The notes under the pieces: generated by a model
Told to the model about the DNA's origin: nothing
Databases searched by the model: none
What the model saw: only the letters and a program-made list of their open reading frames with translations
Shown here: one piece after another, positions 8,064 through 16,370 of the stretch
Layout of the letters: every line of letters begins with the position of its first letter
Position numbering within the stretch: the stretch's first letter is position 1
Translations under genes and position numbers: made by a program
Assembly (NCBI GenBank): GCA_003140135.1
Contig: PLIX01000074.1
Span: forward strand, 1 to 32,219
DNA length: 32,219 bases
Direction: 5' to 3'
Source of the DNA: Gammaproteobacteria bacterium
Lineage (GTDB): Bacteria > Pseudomonadota > Gammaproteobacteria > Steroidobacterales > Steroidobacteraceae

Positions 8064-10085
8064 GTGCGCAACAGCGAAGCCCCGCAGGAGATTACCTCGG
8101 TCGAGACCGTTTGGATTCCAATGGCGGATGGCACACGGCTCGCCGCTCGCATGTGGGTTCCCACATCGGCCCAATCACATCCGGTGCCGGCGATTCTCGA
8201 ATACACGCCCTATCGGCGCCGGGACGGGTCGCGCGACCGGGACGAGCAGATTCACCCGTGGCTCGCTGGGCACGGCTATGGCTGCATCCGCTTGGATATC
8301 CGAGGTACCGGCGACTCGGAAGGGGTGCTCCGGGATGAATATTTGAAGCAGGAGCAGGATGACGCGGTCGAAGCGATTGCATGGATCGCCCGCCAAACCT
8401 GGTGCAGCGGCGCGGTCGGCATGATGGGCATCTCATGGGGTGGATTCAATGCCCTGCAGGTCGCGGCGCAACGGCCGCCGGCTTTGAAAGCCATCGTGAC
8501 CCTCTGTTCGACGGACGATAGATACGCCGATGACATGCACTACATGGGCGGCGCGCAGCTGACGGGGAATCTCGAGTGGGGTTCGACGTTCTTCTCGATC
8601 ATGGCGCGCTCACCGGATCCGCTGATCGTGGGCTGTGAGTGGCGCTCGGCGTGGATGCAGCGCCTTCAGGCGGTGACGCCGATGATCGCGACCTCCCTTT
8701 TGCATCAACGGCGCGATGCGTACTGGCAGCACGGCTCCGTTTGCGAGGATATCGCGGCTATCACCTGCCCCGTCATGGCCGTCGGCGGCTGGGCGGACGG
8801 CTACACCAATGCCGTCTTTAGACTGCTGCGCGATCTGAAATGTCCGCGGCTCGGGATCGTCGGGCCCTGGGGACATAAATATCCGCATATCGGAGTCCCC
8901 GGCCCGGCCATCGCCTTTCTGACCGAGATGCTGCAATGGTGGGATCACTGGCTGAAAGGCATCGCCACCGGCGTCATGCAGGCGCCGATGCTGCGGGTGT
9001 ATATCCAGGAGTGGATCTCGCCGCGCAGTCACTACGACCTGCGACCGGGACGATGGGTCGCGGAAGCGCTGTGGCCGAGCAACTGCATAGAAACGAAGCG
9101 CCTGTACTGTAACCGCGCCGGCCTCGGCGTGAGCGCCATCGCGGGCGCCGCGCTGCGGGTCAGTTCCCCGCAGACGATCGGCGCCGCCGGCGGTGAATGG
9201 TGCGCTTATGCCCTGGGAGGCATCGGTCCGGAATTACCTCTGGATCAGCGGCAGGACGATAGCTATTCGCTGACCTTCGACGGCGCGCCCCTGGAAGCGC
9301 CGCTCGATCTCCTCGGTGCGCCGATCTTGAATGTCGCGTTTCGCTGCGACCGGCCGGTTATGCAGATCGTGGTTCGATTGAGCGACGTCTCCCCCGAGGG
9401 CGAAGTGGCGCGCGTGACATTCGGAGTCCTGAATCTCACCCATCGCAACGGACATGCGCGCCCGGAGAAACTGCTCCCGGGGCGGGAATATACGACCCGG
9501 GTGCAGCTCAACGATGCCGGCCATCGCTTTGCAGCCGGTCATCATTTGCGCATCGCCATCTCCACCTCCTATTGGCCCATGGTCTGGCCGGCTCCCGAAC
9601 AGGGCTGCCTCGACATCGTTCCCGGATCGACCAGTCTCGAACTGCCCGAGCGCAAGACACGCGCAGAAGAGCGCGTCGTCGTCTTTGGGCCGCCGGAGTC
9701 GCTGGCGCCCGCGAAGCGCACCTACCTGCGCACGGGCGAAGTCTTTCGACGCGTGGAATACGATCTGGGGAGCGGCGTGCAGCGCATCCACGTGCGTCGC
9801 GACGATGGCCGGTCGATCATCGACGCCATCGGCGTCGAGACCGAGTTCTGCAAGGACTTGCGTTTTCAGATCCATCCGTCGGACCCGACGAGCGCCCGCG
9901 CCGAGGCCCTGTATGAGCTCGTGCACCGCCATCCCGAAGGTTGGGACATGCGGATAAAGACTCGGTCGGCGATTGAATGCACCGCCGCGGACTACTCCGT
10001 TGAGGCCGATCTGGAGGCCTTCGAGGGCGAGCGCCGCGTTTTTTCCCGCAGCTGGAGGGAGCGCATCGCACGCGATTTGACGTGA
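8064..10085 (+). CDS. CocE/NonD-family hydrolase (X-Pro dipeptidyl-peptidase-like), copy 1
   Basis: A 673-residue serine hydrolase of the CocE/NonD family (peptidase S15-like alpha/beta hydrolase plus C-terminal jelly-roll). The nucleophile elbow is GISWGG with S124. The acid is probably D245 in GGWADGYTNA and the base H271 in GPWGHKYPH, in family order. The C-terminal jelly-roll runs from about residue 390 with RVTFGVLNLTHRNGH and AAGHHLRIAISTSYWP. Family members hydrolyse esters, N-terminal Xaa-Pro peptides or acyl-amino acid bonds. There is no signal peptide, so it is probably cytoplasmic. GTG 8064 is preceded by AGAGGA ten bases upstream. It diverges from the TonB receptor gene and is paralogous to the gene at 11865. 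Confidence 0.92.
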   Translation: MRNSEAPQEITSVETVWIPMADGTRLAARMWVPTSAQSHPVPAILEYTPYRRRDGSRDRDEQIHPWLAGHGYGCIRLDIRGTGDSEGVLRDEYLKQEQDDAVEAIAWIARQTWCSGAVGMMGISWGGFNALQVAAQRPPALKAIVTLCSTDDRYADDMHYMGGAQLTGNLEWGSTFFSIMARSPDPLIVGCEWRSAWMQRLQAVTPMIATSLLHQRRDAYWQHGSVCEDIAAITCPVMAVGGWADGYTNAVFRLLRDLKCPRLGIVGPWGHKYPHIGVPGPAIAFLTEMLQWWDHWLKGIATGVMQAPMLRVYIQEWISPRSHYDLRPGRWVAEALWPSNCIETKRLYCNRAGLGVSAIAGAALRVSSPQTIGAAGGEWCAYALGGIGPELPLDQRQDDSYSLTFDGAPLEAPLDLLGAPILNVAFRCDRPVMQIVVRLSDVSPEGEVARVTFGVLNLTHRNGHARPEKLLPGREYTTRVQLNDAGHRFAAGHHLRIAISTSYWPMVWPAPEQGCLDIVPGSTSLELPERKTRAEERVVVFGPPESLAPAKRTYLRTGEVFRRVEYDLGSGVQRIHVRRDDGRSIIDAIGVETEFCKDLRFQIHPSDPTSARAEALYELVHRHPEGWDMRIKTRSAIECTAADYSVEADLEAFEGERRVFSRSWRERIARDLT

Positions 10086-10116
10086 GGGGCTGCTGCGGCC
10101 CCGCGCGCCTGGCGCG
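10086..10116 (+). terminator. Possible terminator hairpins between convergent genes
   Basis: Immediately after the hydrolase stop codon are two short GC-rich stems: GGGGC/GCCCC (loop of 7) and CGCGC/GCGCG (loop CTG). They lie between convergent genes, a typical terminator site, but no T-run follows. The call is weak. Confidence 0.25.
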
Positions 10117-10172
10117 AATGCGGATGAGATTCCCCGCCACGGGCGTACCGCAGGCATCGCGCGAAGGACCCC

Positions 10173-11627
10173 TTAGGCGTCTTGCGGCAGATCGACGCCG
10201 CAGCGGCGCAGCGCCGCCACGAGAGGCTTCAGATGCTCGCGGTAATGGCGCCAGCGGCCGGATGAGGTGCCATAGATTGGCCGACGCACCTGGGCAGCGC
10301 TCGCGGTCAGCGACACCGCCGTATTTTTCGCAATGTCGATCGCAGCCGGCGTCCAGGCGAGCCCGCAATGATTTGCGATGGCGGCACCGACGGGTTCAGG
10401 CGCTTGCACCAGATCTTCATAGACGACTTCATAGAGCCCCGGGCCGAGCGCCGCGCGCCAATGATTCATGAGTTTCTCGTACGCGGCAAAATAGCGTGCC
10501 AGTTCCTCGAAGTCGTAGCTAAACGGATAGGCCTCGCCAAAAAGGGTGCGATACATGGCAAAGCAGCTGTCCAGAGGAGAGCGCCTCACCCAAAGGATCT
10601 TGGCGTGCGGCAGGGCGCGCTGGATGGCACCGACGTAGAGATAATTCATCGGCAGCTTCTCAATGATGCTGCCGTTCGAGCTGCCTGTGTCCGCCCGTGC
10701 CGCATAGTTCGCAGCGACGCGTTCGGCTTGCGCATGGGCGGCTCGCAGGAACACATCGCCCGTATCTCCCGAGGCAGCCAATAGGGCGCGCGAAAAATTA
10801 TCCGTTTCGCCATTGGATGCAACGCCTGGAATTCCGGTCAGGATTCGCTCGAGGAGAGTAGTCCCCGAACGCGGCAGCCCTACGATGAAAATATATCGGG
10901 GCGCGCCCGTCGTGTGAGGCACCTTTGCCAATGATTCCGACGGATACACCTGCGCGATTCGCCGCATCTTCTCTTCATCAACGGCGACGTCATAGGCCAG
11001 GCGCGACCTGCGCGCGCCTGCGGCCTTCGAAAACCAGTGGAACGCCTCATCGAAGCGCTGCAGGTCGTCCAGTTCCTTGGCGAGCGCGTATCCTAAAAAC
11101 ATGCACGCCCGGTTCTCAGAGCCTTCGGCCGCGAGCCGCAACCGCAATTCTTCAACATGATTGAATTCGGACGTTTGAACTCGTAGTTCCGATCGCAGCA
11201 GATAACTTGGGTATTGCGCCGCCTCGGCAGCTATGGACCGGTCGCACGCAGCCTCCGCATCCTCGAGCCGGCCGACGCTTCGCTCGCTGCACGCCAAGTT
11301 GTACCAGAACCTCGCCGTCTGCGGCGCCAGCTGCGTCGCACGTTGATACAAGGCGCTCGCACGGCGATGATTGCCCAACGCAGCCGAAACATACGCAAGG
11401 CCATCGTACGCGTCCGCGGTGCCGGCCTTGAGCTCCAACGCCCGACAGATCACCGCGTCGGCGTCGCGCACCCGTCCCAATCGCACCAGAATCGTCGCCA
11501 GCAGACCGTGGACGGGCAAGCACATGCCTGCGTTGGCGACCGCTTGCTCAGCGCATACCAGGGCATCCTCCAGCCGTCCGGCGCGGAACAACTGGAACGC
11601 CTCGATGTCCAGCGATGAGGAAGGCAT
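10173..11627 (-). CDS. TPR-repeat sulfotransferase
   Basis: A 484-residue protein with N-terminal tetratricopeptide repeats (about residues 5-150; helices such as LGNHRRASALYQRATQLAP and VGRLEDAEAACDRSIAAEAA) fused to a PAPS-dependent sulfotransferase domain (about 245-460). The 5'-phosphosulfate loop GLPRSGTTLLERIL sits at residues 250-263 and the 3'-phosphate motif WVRRSPLDSCFAMY at about 346-359. The enzyme would move sulfate from PAPS to a hydroxyl or amine. TPR-sulfotransferase fusions are common in proteobacteria and often have unknown acceptors; the repeats probably bind a protein partner or substrate. AGGA lies 10 bases before the ATG. It sits between, and opposite to, two paralogous CocE-type hydrolases. 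Confidence 0.9.
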   Translation of the reverse strand: MPSSSLDIEAFQLFRAGRLEDALVCAEQAVANAGMCLPVHGLLATILVRLGRVRDADAVICRALELKAGTADAYDGLAYVSAALGNHRRASALYQRATQLAPQTARFWYNLACSERSVGRLEDAEAACDRSIAAEAAQYPSYLLRSELRVQTSEFNHVEELRLRLAAEGSENRACMFLGYALAKELDDLQRFDEAFHWFSKAAGARRSRLAYDVAVDEEKMRRIAQVYPSESLAKVPHTTGAPRYIFIVGLPRSGTTLLERILTGIPGVASNGETDNFSRALLAASGDTGDVFLRAAHAQAERVAANYAARADTGSSNGSIIEKLPMNYLYVGAIQRALPHAKILWVRRSPLDSCFAMYRTLFGEAYPFSYDFEELARYFAAYEKLMNHWRAALGPGLYEVVYEDLVQAPEPVGAAIANHCGLAWTPAAIDIAKNTAVSLTASAAQVRRPIYGTSSGRWRHYREHLKPLVAALRRCGVDLPQDA

Positions 11628-11675
11628 GCCAGCTGTTTCCTGCTTAAGAAAATATGCACTAATTCGAGCGCCACT

Positions 11676-11696
11676 CGCGAGCCGTGACGGCTCGCG
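11676..11696. promoter_or_regulatory. Perfect 21-bp inverted repeat in a divergent intergenic region
   Basis: Nine-base arms CGCGAGCCG and CGGCTCGCG are separated by TGA. The repeat lies 49 bases upstream of the sulfotransferase start and about 170 bases upstream of the second CocE gene. It could be an operator for a dimeric regulator or a hairpin in the sulfotransferase leader. The sequence alone does not decide. Confidence 0.4.
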
Positions 11697-11706
11697 TGCG
11701 GCCCGA

Positions 11707-11734
11707 TTGACTATGGCAGACTAGATTTCATCAT
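11707..11734 (+). promoter_or_regulatory. Candidate sigma-70 promoter for the second CocE-type gene
   Basis: TTGACT (11707-11712) and CATCAT (11729-11734) match the -35 and -10 hexamers at 5/6 and 4/6 with a 16-base spacer, pointing toward the gene at 11865. The match is moderate, and the leader would be about 125 bases long. Confidence 0.3.
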
Positions 11735-11864
11735 GACAACACGCGCGGCGCACCTGATACTCCGCTCCTGGCTTCACCGCGCAGGGCCGCGCCTGAATGA
11801 GCGCATCCCTGCAGCCGCCGCAGTTGGTTCTGCTTGAGCACTCACGATACCCACGGTGCCATCG

Positions 11865-13892
11865 ATGTCCCAAGAATCCATCTTGCAGAACGACGTTCGT
11901 GAAATCGAAAACATCTGGATCACGATGACCGACGGCTGTCGCCTGGCGGCGCGCGTCTGGCTGCCCGTGACGTCAGGCCCAACCCCGGCCATTCTCGAAT
12001 ACCTTCCCTATCGCAAGCGCGATTTCACGCGACAACGGGACGAGAGAATGCATCGCTGGTTCGCAGGCCACGGCTACGTCGCGGTGCGCGTCGATATGCG
12101 TGGCTCCGGCGAATCCGATGGCGTGTTGCATGACGAGTATCTCGCACAGGAGCAGGACGACGCGCTCGAGGTCATCGACTGGATGGCTCGGCAGCCCTGG
12201 TGCTCGGGACAGGTCGGCATGATGGGCAAATCCTGGGGCGCCTACAATGCGCTTCAGGTCGCTGCCCGTAGACCTCCTGCATTAAAGGCCATCATTGCGG
12301 TCATGGGTACCGATGACCGATTCGCCGAATGCATTCATTACTCCGGAGGCTGCCTGCTGAACGACAATTTCTGGTGGGGCTGCATCATGCAGGTGTTCAA
12401 CGCCCGTCCGCCGGATCCGCAAATCGTCGGTGAGCGCTGGCGAAGCATGTGGCTGGAGCGGCTCGAGGCGGAGCGGTTCTGGCCGCAAATCTGGCTCGAG
12501 CACCAAACTCTCGATGCGTACTGGAAGCACGGATCGGTGTGCTTCGACTACGACGCGATTGCGTGTCCGATCTGGTTCTGGGGCGGCTGGGCGGATTTAT
12601 TCCGCGATACACCTCTGCGCCTGGCGGCCCATCTTCGCATGCCGCATAAGATCACGGTGGGGCCCTGGGGGCATCTTTATCCACACGAGGCGACTCCGCA
12701 GCCTGCTGTTGGCTTCCTGCAGGAGGCGGTGAAATGGTGGGATCATTGGTTGAAGGGCGAGGACAATGCGGTGATGCACGAACCGCCTATGCGGTTCTAC
12801 ATGATGAACAGCACCCGCCCGCTGCCCTACTACGCCGAACGTTCCGGGCGCTGGGTTAGCGAGCGCGAGTGGCCAAGCCCGCAGGTGCACACGCGGACGC
12901 TTGCCATCAACCCCACGGGTCTGGGTGCGCATGCTGCCGACGAGACAGCGCTCCCACTCACCTCGCCGCAATCAACCGGCCTCGCTGCGGCTGATTGGGG
13001 CAGCTTCAGTATTCCGGGAGACGTTCCCGGCGATCAACGGCTTGATTCATTCGGTTCGCTGGAGTTCGATTTGGAGCCGCTGACCGAGCCGCTTGAAATC
13101 CTCGGCAACGCCCGCGCGATCCTGGAGGTCGCCGCCGACCAGCCAAACGCGCACGTCGCCGTTCGGTTGATCGATGTTGCACCGGATGGCAGCGCGACCC
13201 TCGTGACGCGCGGACTCCTGAATTTGACGCACCGGGAGAGCCGCGAGACACCCTCGCTTCTCCTTCGCGGCCAGCGTTATCGGGTCGATGTTCAGCTTGT
13301 GGCCACGGCCTACGCGTTTCCTTCAGGCCACCGGATCCGGCTCGCCATTTCCAATGCCTACTGGCCGATCATCTGGCCCTCACCGCAGCCCGTCACGCTC
13401 ACGGTGTTTACCGGGGCGTCGCAATTGCTGCTCCCCGTCAGAACACCGCAATTGAGCGATGCAGACTTAACCCCCTACCCCGAGCCGCTGTCCGCGCTTC
13501 CTTCTACCGCGTCAACGCTGCGCAAAGGACGCCTGGAGCGCTCGGTCAATCTCGATCAGCTCACGGGTGAAGTGACTCACCGGCTTTTCATCGATGGCGG
13601 AGTGTTCGGCGACAACGGGAAAATCCTGCTCGATGACATCACGATGGAAATGGGCCATGTTTTCGAGAGGATTTATCGCATCAACGCGGCCGACCCTAAT
13701 TCAGCCTACGCTGCGATGATTCAAACCTACGAAATGGGCCGCAGCGCCTGGCAAGTCAAGGTAGACGCTGGCGCCAAAATGACTTCGAGTGCATCGACAT
13801 TCGAATTGGATGCCTGGATCGAAGCATATGAGGGCGACACCTCGGTATTCCGCCGAGAGTGGCGTTCGAGCATTCCGCGAAACAAAATATAA
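11865..13892 (+). CDS. CocE/NonD-family hydrolase (X-Pro dipeptidyl-peptidase-like), copy 2
   Basis: A 675-residue paralogue of the gene at 8064, with the same domain order. The nucleophile elbow is GKSWGA with S123. A likely acid lies in WGGWADLFRD and the base in GPWGHLYPH. The jelly-roll region holds TRGLLNLTHRESRE and PSGHRIRLAISNAYWP. Long blocks are shared with copy 1 (for example ILEY.PYR.RD, DEYL.QEQDDA, ALQVAA.RPPALKAI), so the pair comes from an old duplication, but the residues next to the catalytic Ser differ (K/A versus I/G), suggesting altered specificity. ATG 11865 is preferred over the in-frame GTG at 11856; neither has a clear Shine-Dalgarno site. No signal peptide is seen. 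Confidence 0.92.
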   Translation: MSQESILQNDVREIENIWITMTDGCRLAARVWLPVTSGPTPAILEYLPYRKRDFTRQRDERMHRWFAGHGYVAVRVDMRGSGESDGVLHDEYLAQEQDDALEVIDWMARQPWCSGQVGMMGKSWGAYNALQVAARRPPALKAIIAVMGTDDRFAECIHYSGGCLLNDNFWWGCIMQVFNARPPDPQIVGERWRSMWLERLEAERFWPQIWLEHQTLDAYWKHGSVCFDYDAIACPIWFWGGWADLFRDTPLRLAAHLRMPHKITVGPWGHLYPHEATPQPAVGFLQEAVKWWDHWLKGEDNAVMHEPPMRFYMMNSTRPLPYYAERSGRWVSEREWPSPQVHTRTLAINPTGLGAHAADETALPLTSPQSTGLAAADWGSFSIPGDVPGDQRLDSFGSLEFDLEPLTEPLEILGNARAILEVAADQPNAHVAVRLIDVAPDGSATLVTRGLLNLTHRESRETPSLLLRGQRYRVDVQLVATAYAFPSGHRIRLAISNAYWPIIWPSPQPVTLTVFTGASQLLLPVRTPQLSDADLTPYPEPLSALPSTASTLRKGRLERSVNLDQLTGEVTHRLFIDGGVFGDNGKILLDDITMEMGHVFERIYRINAADPNSAYAAMIQTYEMGRSAWQVKVDAGAKMTSSASTFELDAWIEAYEGDTSVFRREWRSSIPRNKI

Positions 13893-14402
13893 CCGCTGCT
13901 GTGTCGGAGCAGTCGATGAAAGCGTTCTGAGCGGGCTCGACGAAGCGGAACTCGGAGGTTATAGGGAACTGTATCGCTCATCGCCCGTCACTTCGGCGAG
14001 CGACGCGTGAACTCCATTGGCAATAACGGATTGCGATCCACTTCTTAAGCTTCGATGCGATTGTCTGAAACTTCGGCGACGTGACTTTGTCTGCAGCGCA
14101 GCGCTAGTAATTCGAAGGCGAGATAAATCTCGGCGTCGTCTTGGGGTAATCGGCTTGTACCAATCCGCCAACCGGGGTCGCGTACCCTGCGTGTGCCTTT
14201 GCGCCAACCGGAAGCCGCACGTTACATAATCCCATCCTCCAGCGTTTGTGCCGCACAGGTGCATACTTGTCACTGCGCCGCTCGAATGCCGATCGCTGCC
14301 GACCCCGGCGATTCTCGATCGCATAGTGCGGGCGCGACGAGCGCCGACTCTCGTGAGATGCGCCGCGGAACTGACGATTATAAAGATTGCACTCAGCCGC
14401 CT
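13893..14402. other. Non-coding stretch between CocE copy 2 and the kinase gene
   Basis: These 510 bases contain no convincing gene. The kinase frame stays open upstream to 14193 with an alternative ATG at 14358, but the peptide looks non-coding. A 14-base palindrome, CGAGAT-AA-ATCTCG, at 14119-14132 could be a regulator site. Open frames on the minus strand are Arg/Ser-rich and have no ribosome site. Confidence 0.5.
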
Positions 14403-16286
14403 ATGACTGAATTCTCCGTAAAGCTTGTCCAGCACGAATTAGAAGAACGCGACGACGGCAAGACCGTTGAACTTCATCCGGCCACAACATCGGCTAGCCG
14501 GGTGACGGAACATATCGCGCAACTCGAAATCGCTGCAGCTGCAGCCGCGCCGGATGAAGCCTACGCCAATCAAATTGGTCGCACTCCTGTTCCAGTACCA
14601 GCCAGTGTGCCAGCAGCAGATCAAAACGCGACGTCGATTAAGCCCACCGGCAGCGATTCGGTGCGGCACGTGCGCGACCTCGATCGCGTCTTAGGCAATC
14701 GTTACGTTCTGGGCAGATTGCTCGGCCGCGGCGGGATGGGCGCTGTATTCCGAGCATTGGATCGGCATCGTGCCGATCTTCCGGAGAAGAATCGCCATGT
14801 CGCGCTAAAGGTTCTCGAGGAAAGCATCAGCCGGCGGCCTGAGATCCTCGCAGACTTGCAACGGGAGTTCTACTGCGCGCAGGCGCTTGCGCACCCCAAT
14901 ATCGTTAAGGTGTACGAAATGCACCATGACGAAGACACCGCCTTTTACACCATGGAATTGTTGGAGGGTCAGCTCCTAAGCAGTGTGCTGGAGCGCGTGC
15001 ATCCGCATCCCCTTGAGCGGCCGTACGCTTGGGCAGTCATTCGGGATGCCGGGGCCGCTCTCGCGCATGCCCACTCGCGCAATGTCGTGCATGGGGATTT
15101 TAAGCCGCAGAACATTATGATTACAGAAGGCGGCGAAGTACGGATACTCGATTTTGGCGCCTCCGGCACTTCAACTCGCCAGTGGACAACTTCCGACCCA
15201 CTTCAAAGAAATCGCGTTCCTGCGGTCACGCTGGCATACGCGTGTTGCGAGCTGTTGGATGGCCAGCAAACCGATCCACGGGACGATCTCTTTGCGCTCG
15301 CGTGTTTATCATACGAATTGCTTGCCGGGGAACATCCATTCGAGCGGCGCCGTTCGACCGAAGCGCGCGAGCTGGGCTTGCAGCCCCGTCGGCCGGTGAG
15401 GTTGACGGACCGCCAATGGCGCGCCCTGCAGGTTGGACTTTCCTGGCGCCGAGAAAGTCGGTCTTTGTCGGTACGCGACTGGCTGGCGATGCTCGGTGTG
15501 GAACCCGCTGCGGAACGCTTGCCGCCATTACATGGTTCGGCCTCGGCGACTGGACATTTTTGGCGGCAGGATGCCGTGCGCCCCGCCTGGTTACTCATTG
15601 TGGTGATCGCTGGGTTAGGCCTATGGGCGGCATTCAGTCACACCAAGTCTGAGAGCGGATTCCTCGGCAAGCCGGGCGCGCTTCCAGCGCAAGTCGACGT
15701 CTCCAGAAGCCCCCCGCCCAGCGCAAGCGATACGATAGCTGCGGCTGCCACAGGCCCATTGCCACAGCCGACGCCGCTAGGATCCGCACTGCAGCCGTCC
15801 TTGCAACCACTTGAGGTTGCGGCGCCCCCAAGCCATGAAGAGCCGGTGTCCGACAGTGCAAGGCACGGCACGCCGGCTCTAGAGTCGCAAGCGCCACTAG
15901 CAGACAAAATTTCCCTCTCTGCCGGTACCTACCGAGTGCCCGCCGGCGAGCACTTCGCAGAGATTCACGTGCACCGTTCCAATGAGCCTCGCGGTAACGG
16001 CAGTTTCGTGTGGTGGACCGATGCTGCATCGGCGAGACCTGGCATCGACTTCGTCCCACAAGACCGCACCACGCAGCTTTTTTTGAAAGGAAGACACTGG
16101 GCGACACTCTTTATAAGAATCCTTCCAAACCCGTCGCGTACACATACGCAGATGTTCTATATAAGGATCGGCGAACCTGGTGCCGGCTACTCGTTAGGCA
16201 CGGTGACGCGTGCTGCGATACTGATACCGCCGCCGGCCTTAGGAGGGGATGGCAAACCTGCTGATTCCACCCAGCAGCAACCCTGA
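14403..16286 (+). CDS. Membrane-anchored Ser/Thr protein kinase with C-terminal Calx-beta-like domain
   Basis: A 627-residue Hanks-type kinase. After a ~95-residue leader the glycine loop is LGRGGMGAVF (about 105-114). The ATP-binding lysine is K136 in VALKVLEE, the catalytic loop is HGDFKPQN (H230, D232, N237), and the Mg site is DFG (D250). The HRD arginine is Gly, making this a non-RD kinase, and the P+1 region reads TLAYACCE rather than TPxYxxPE. One transmembrane helix (WLLIVVIAGLGLWAAF, about 396-412) is followed by a Pro/Ser-rich linker. Residues ~503-617 match the Calx-beta pattern: SFVWWTDAASARPGIDF, then a strand with LFIRILPNPSRTHTQMFYI and LGTVTRAAI. A cytoplasmic kinase with an outer sensing domain is inferred. 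The ATG at 14403 is a best guess. Confidence 0.9.
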   Translation: MTEFSVKLVQHELEERDDGKTVELHPATTSASRVTEHIAQLEIAAAAAAPDEAYANQIGRTPVPVPASVPAADQNATSIKPTGSDSVRHVRDLDRVLGNRYVLGRLLGRGGMGAVFRALDRHRADLPEKNRHVALKVLEESISRRPEILADLQREFYCAQALAHPNIVKVYEMHHDEDTAFYTMELLEGQLLSSVLERVHPHPLERPYAWAVIRDAGAALAHAHSRNVVHGDFKPQNIMITEGGEVRILDFGASGTSTRQWTTSDPLQRNRVPAVTLAYACCELLDGQQTDPRDDLFALACLSYELLAGEHPFERRRSTEARELGLQPRRPVRLTDRQWRALQVGLSWRRESRSLSVRDWLAMLGVEPAAERLPPLHGSASATGHFWRQDAVRPAWLLIVVIAGLGLWAAFSHTKSESGFLGKPGALPAQVDVSRSPPPSASDTIAAAATGPLPQPTPLGSALQPSLQPLEVAAPPSHEEPVSDSARHGTPALESQAPLADKISLSAGTYRVPAGEHFAEIHVHRSNEPRGNGSFVWWTDAASARPGIDFVPQDRTTQLFLKGRHWATLFIRILPNPSRTHTQMFYIRIGEPGAGYSLGTVTRAAILIPPPALGGDGKPADSTQQQP

Positions 16287-16370
16287 CGCGGTTTTATGCT
16301 CGGAGAACGCCACTCACGCCGACATTGCCCGTCAGAAGCGTCGCAAGTTTGCGAAAACCACTAACACGGA

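Noticed and set aside
13959-14435. Long minus-strand open frame (158 codons) in the gap before the kinase gene
   Set aside because: Arg/Ser-rich composition, no ribosome site, no family motif, and its start overlaps the kinase 5' end. High-GC DNA gives many such frames.
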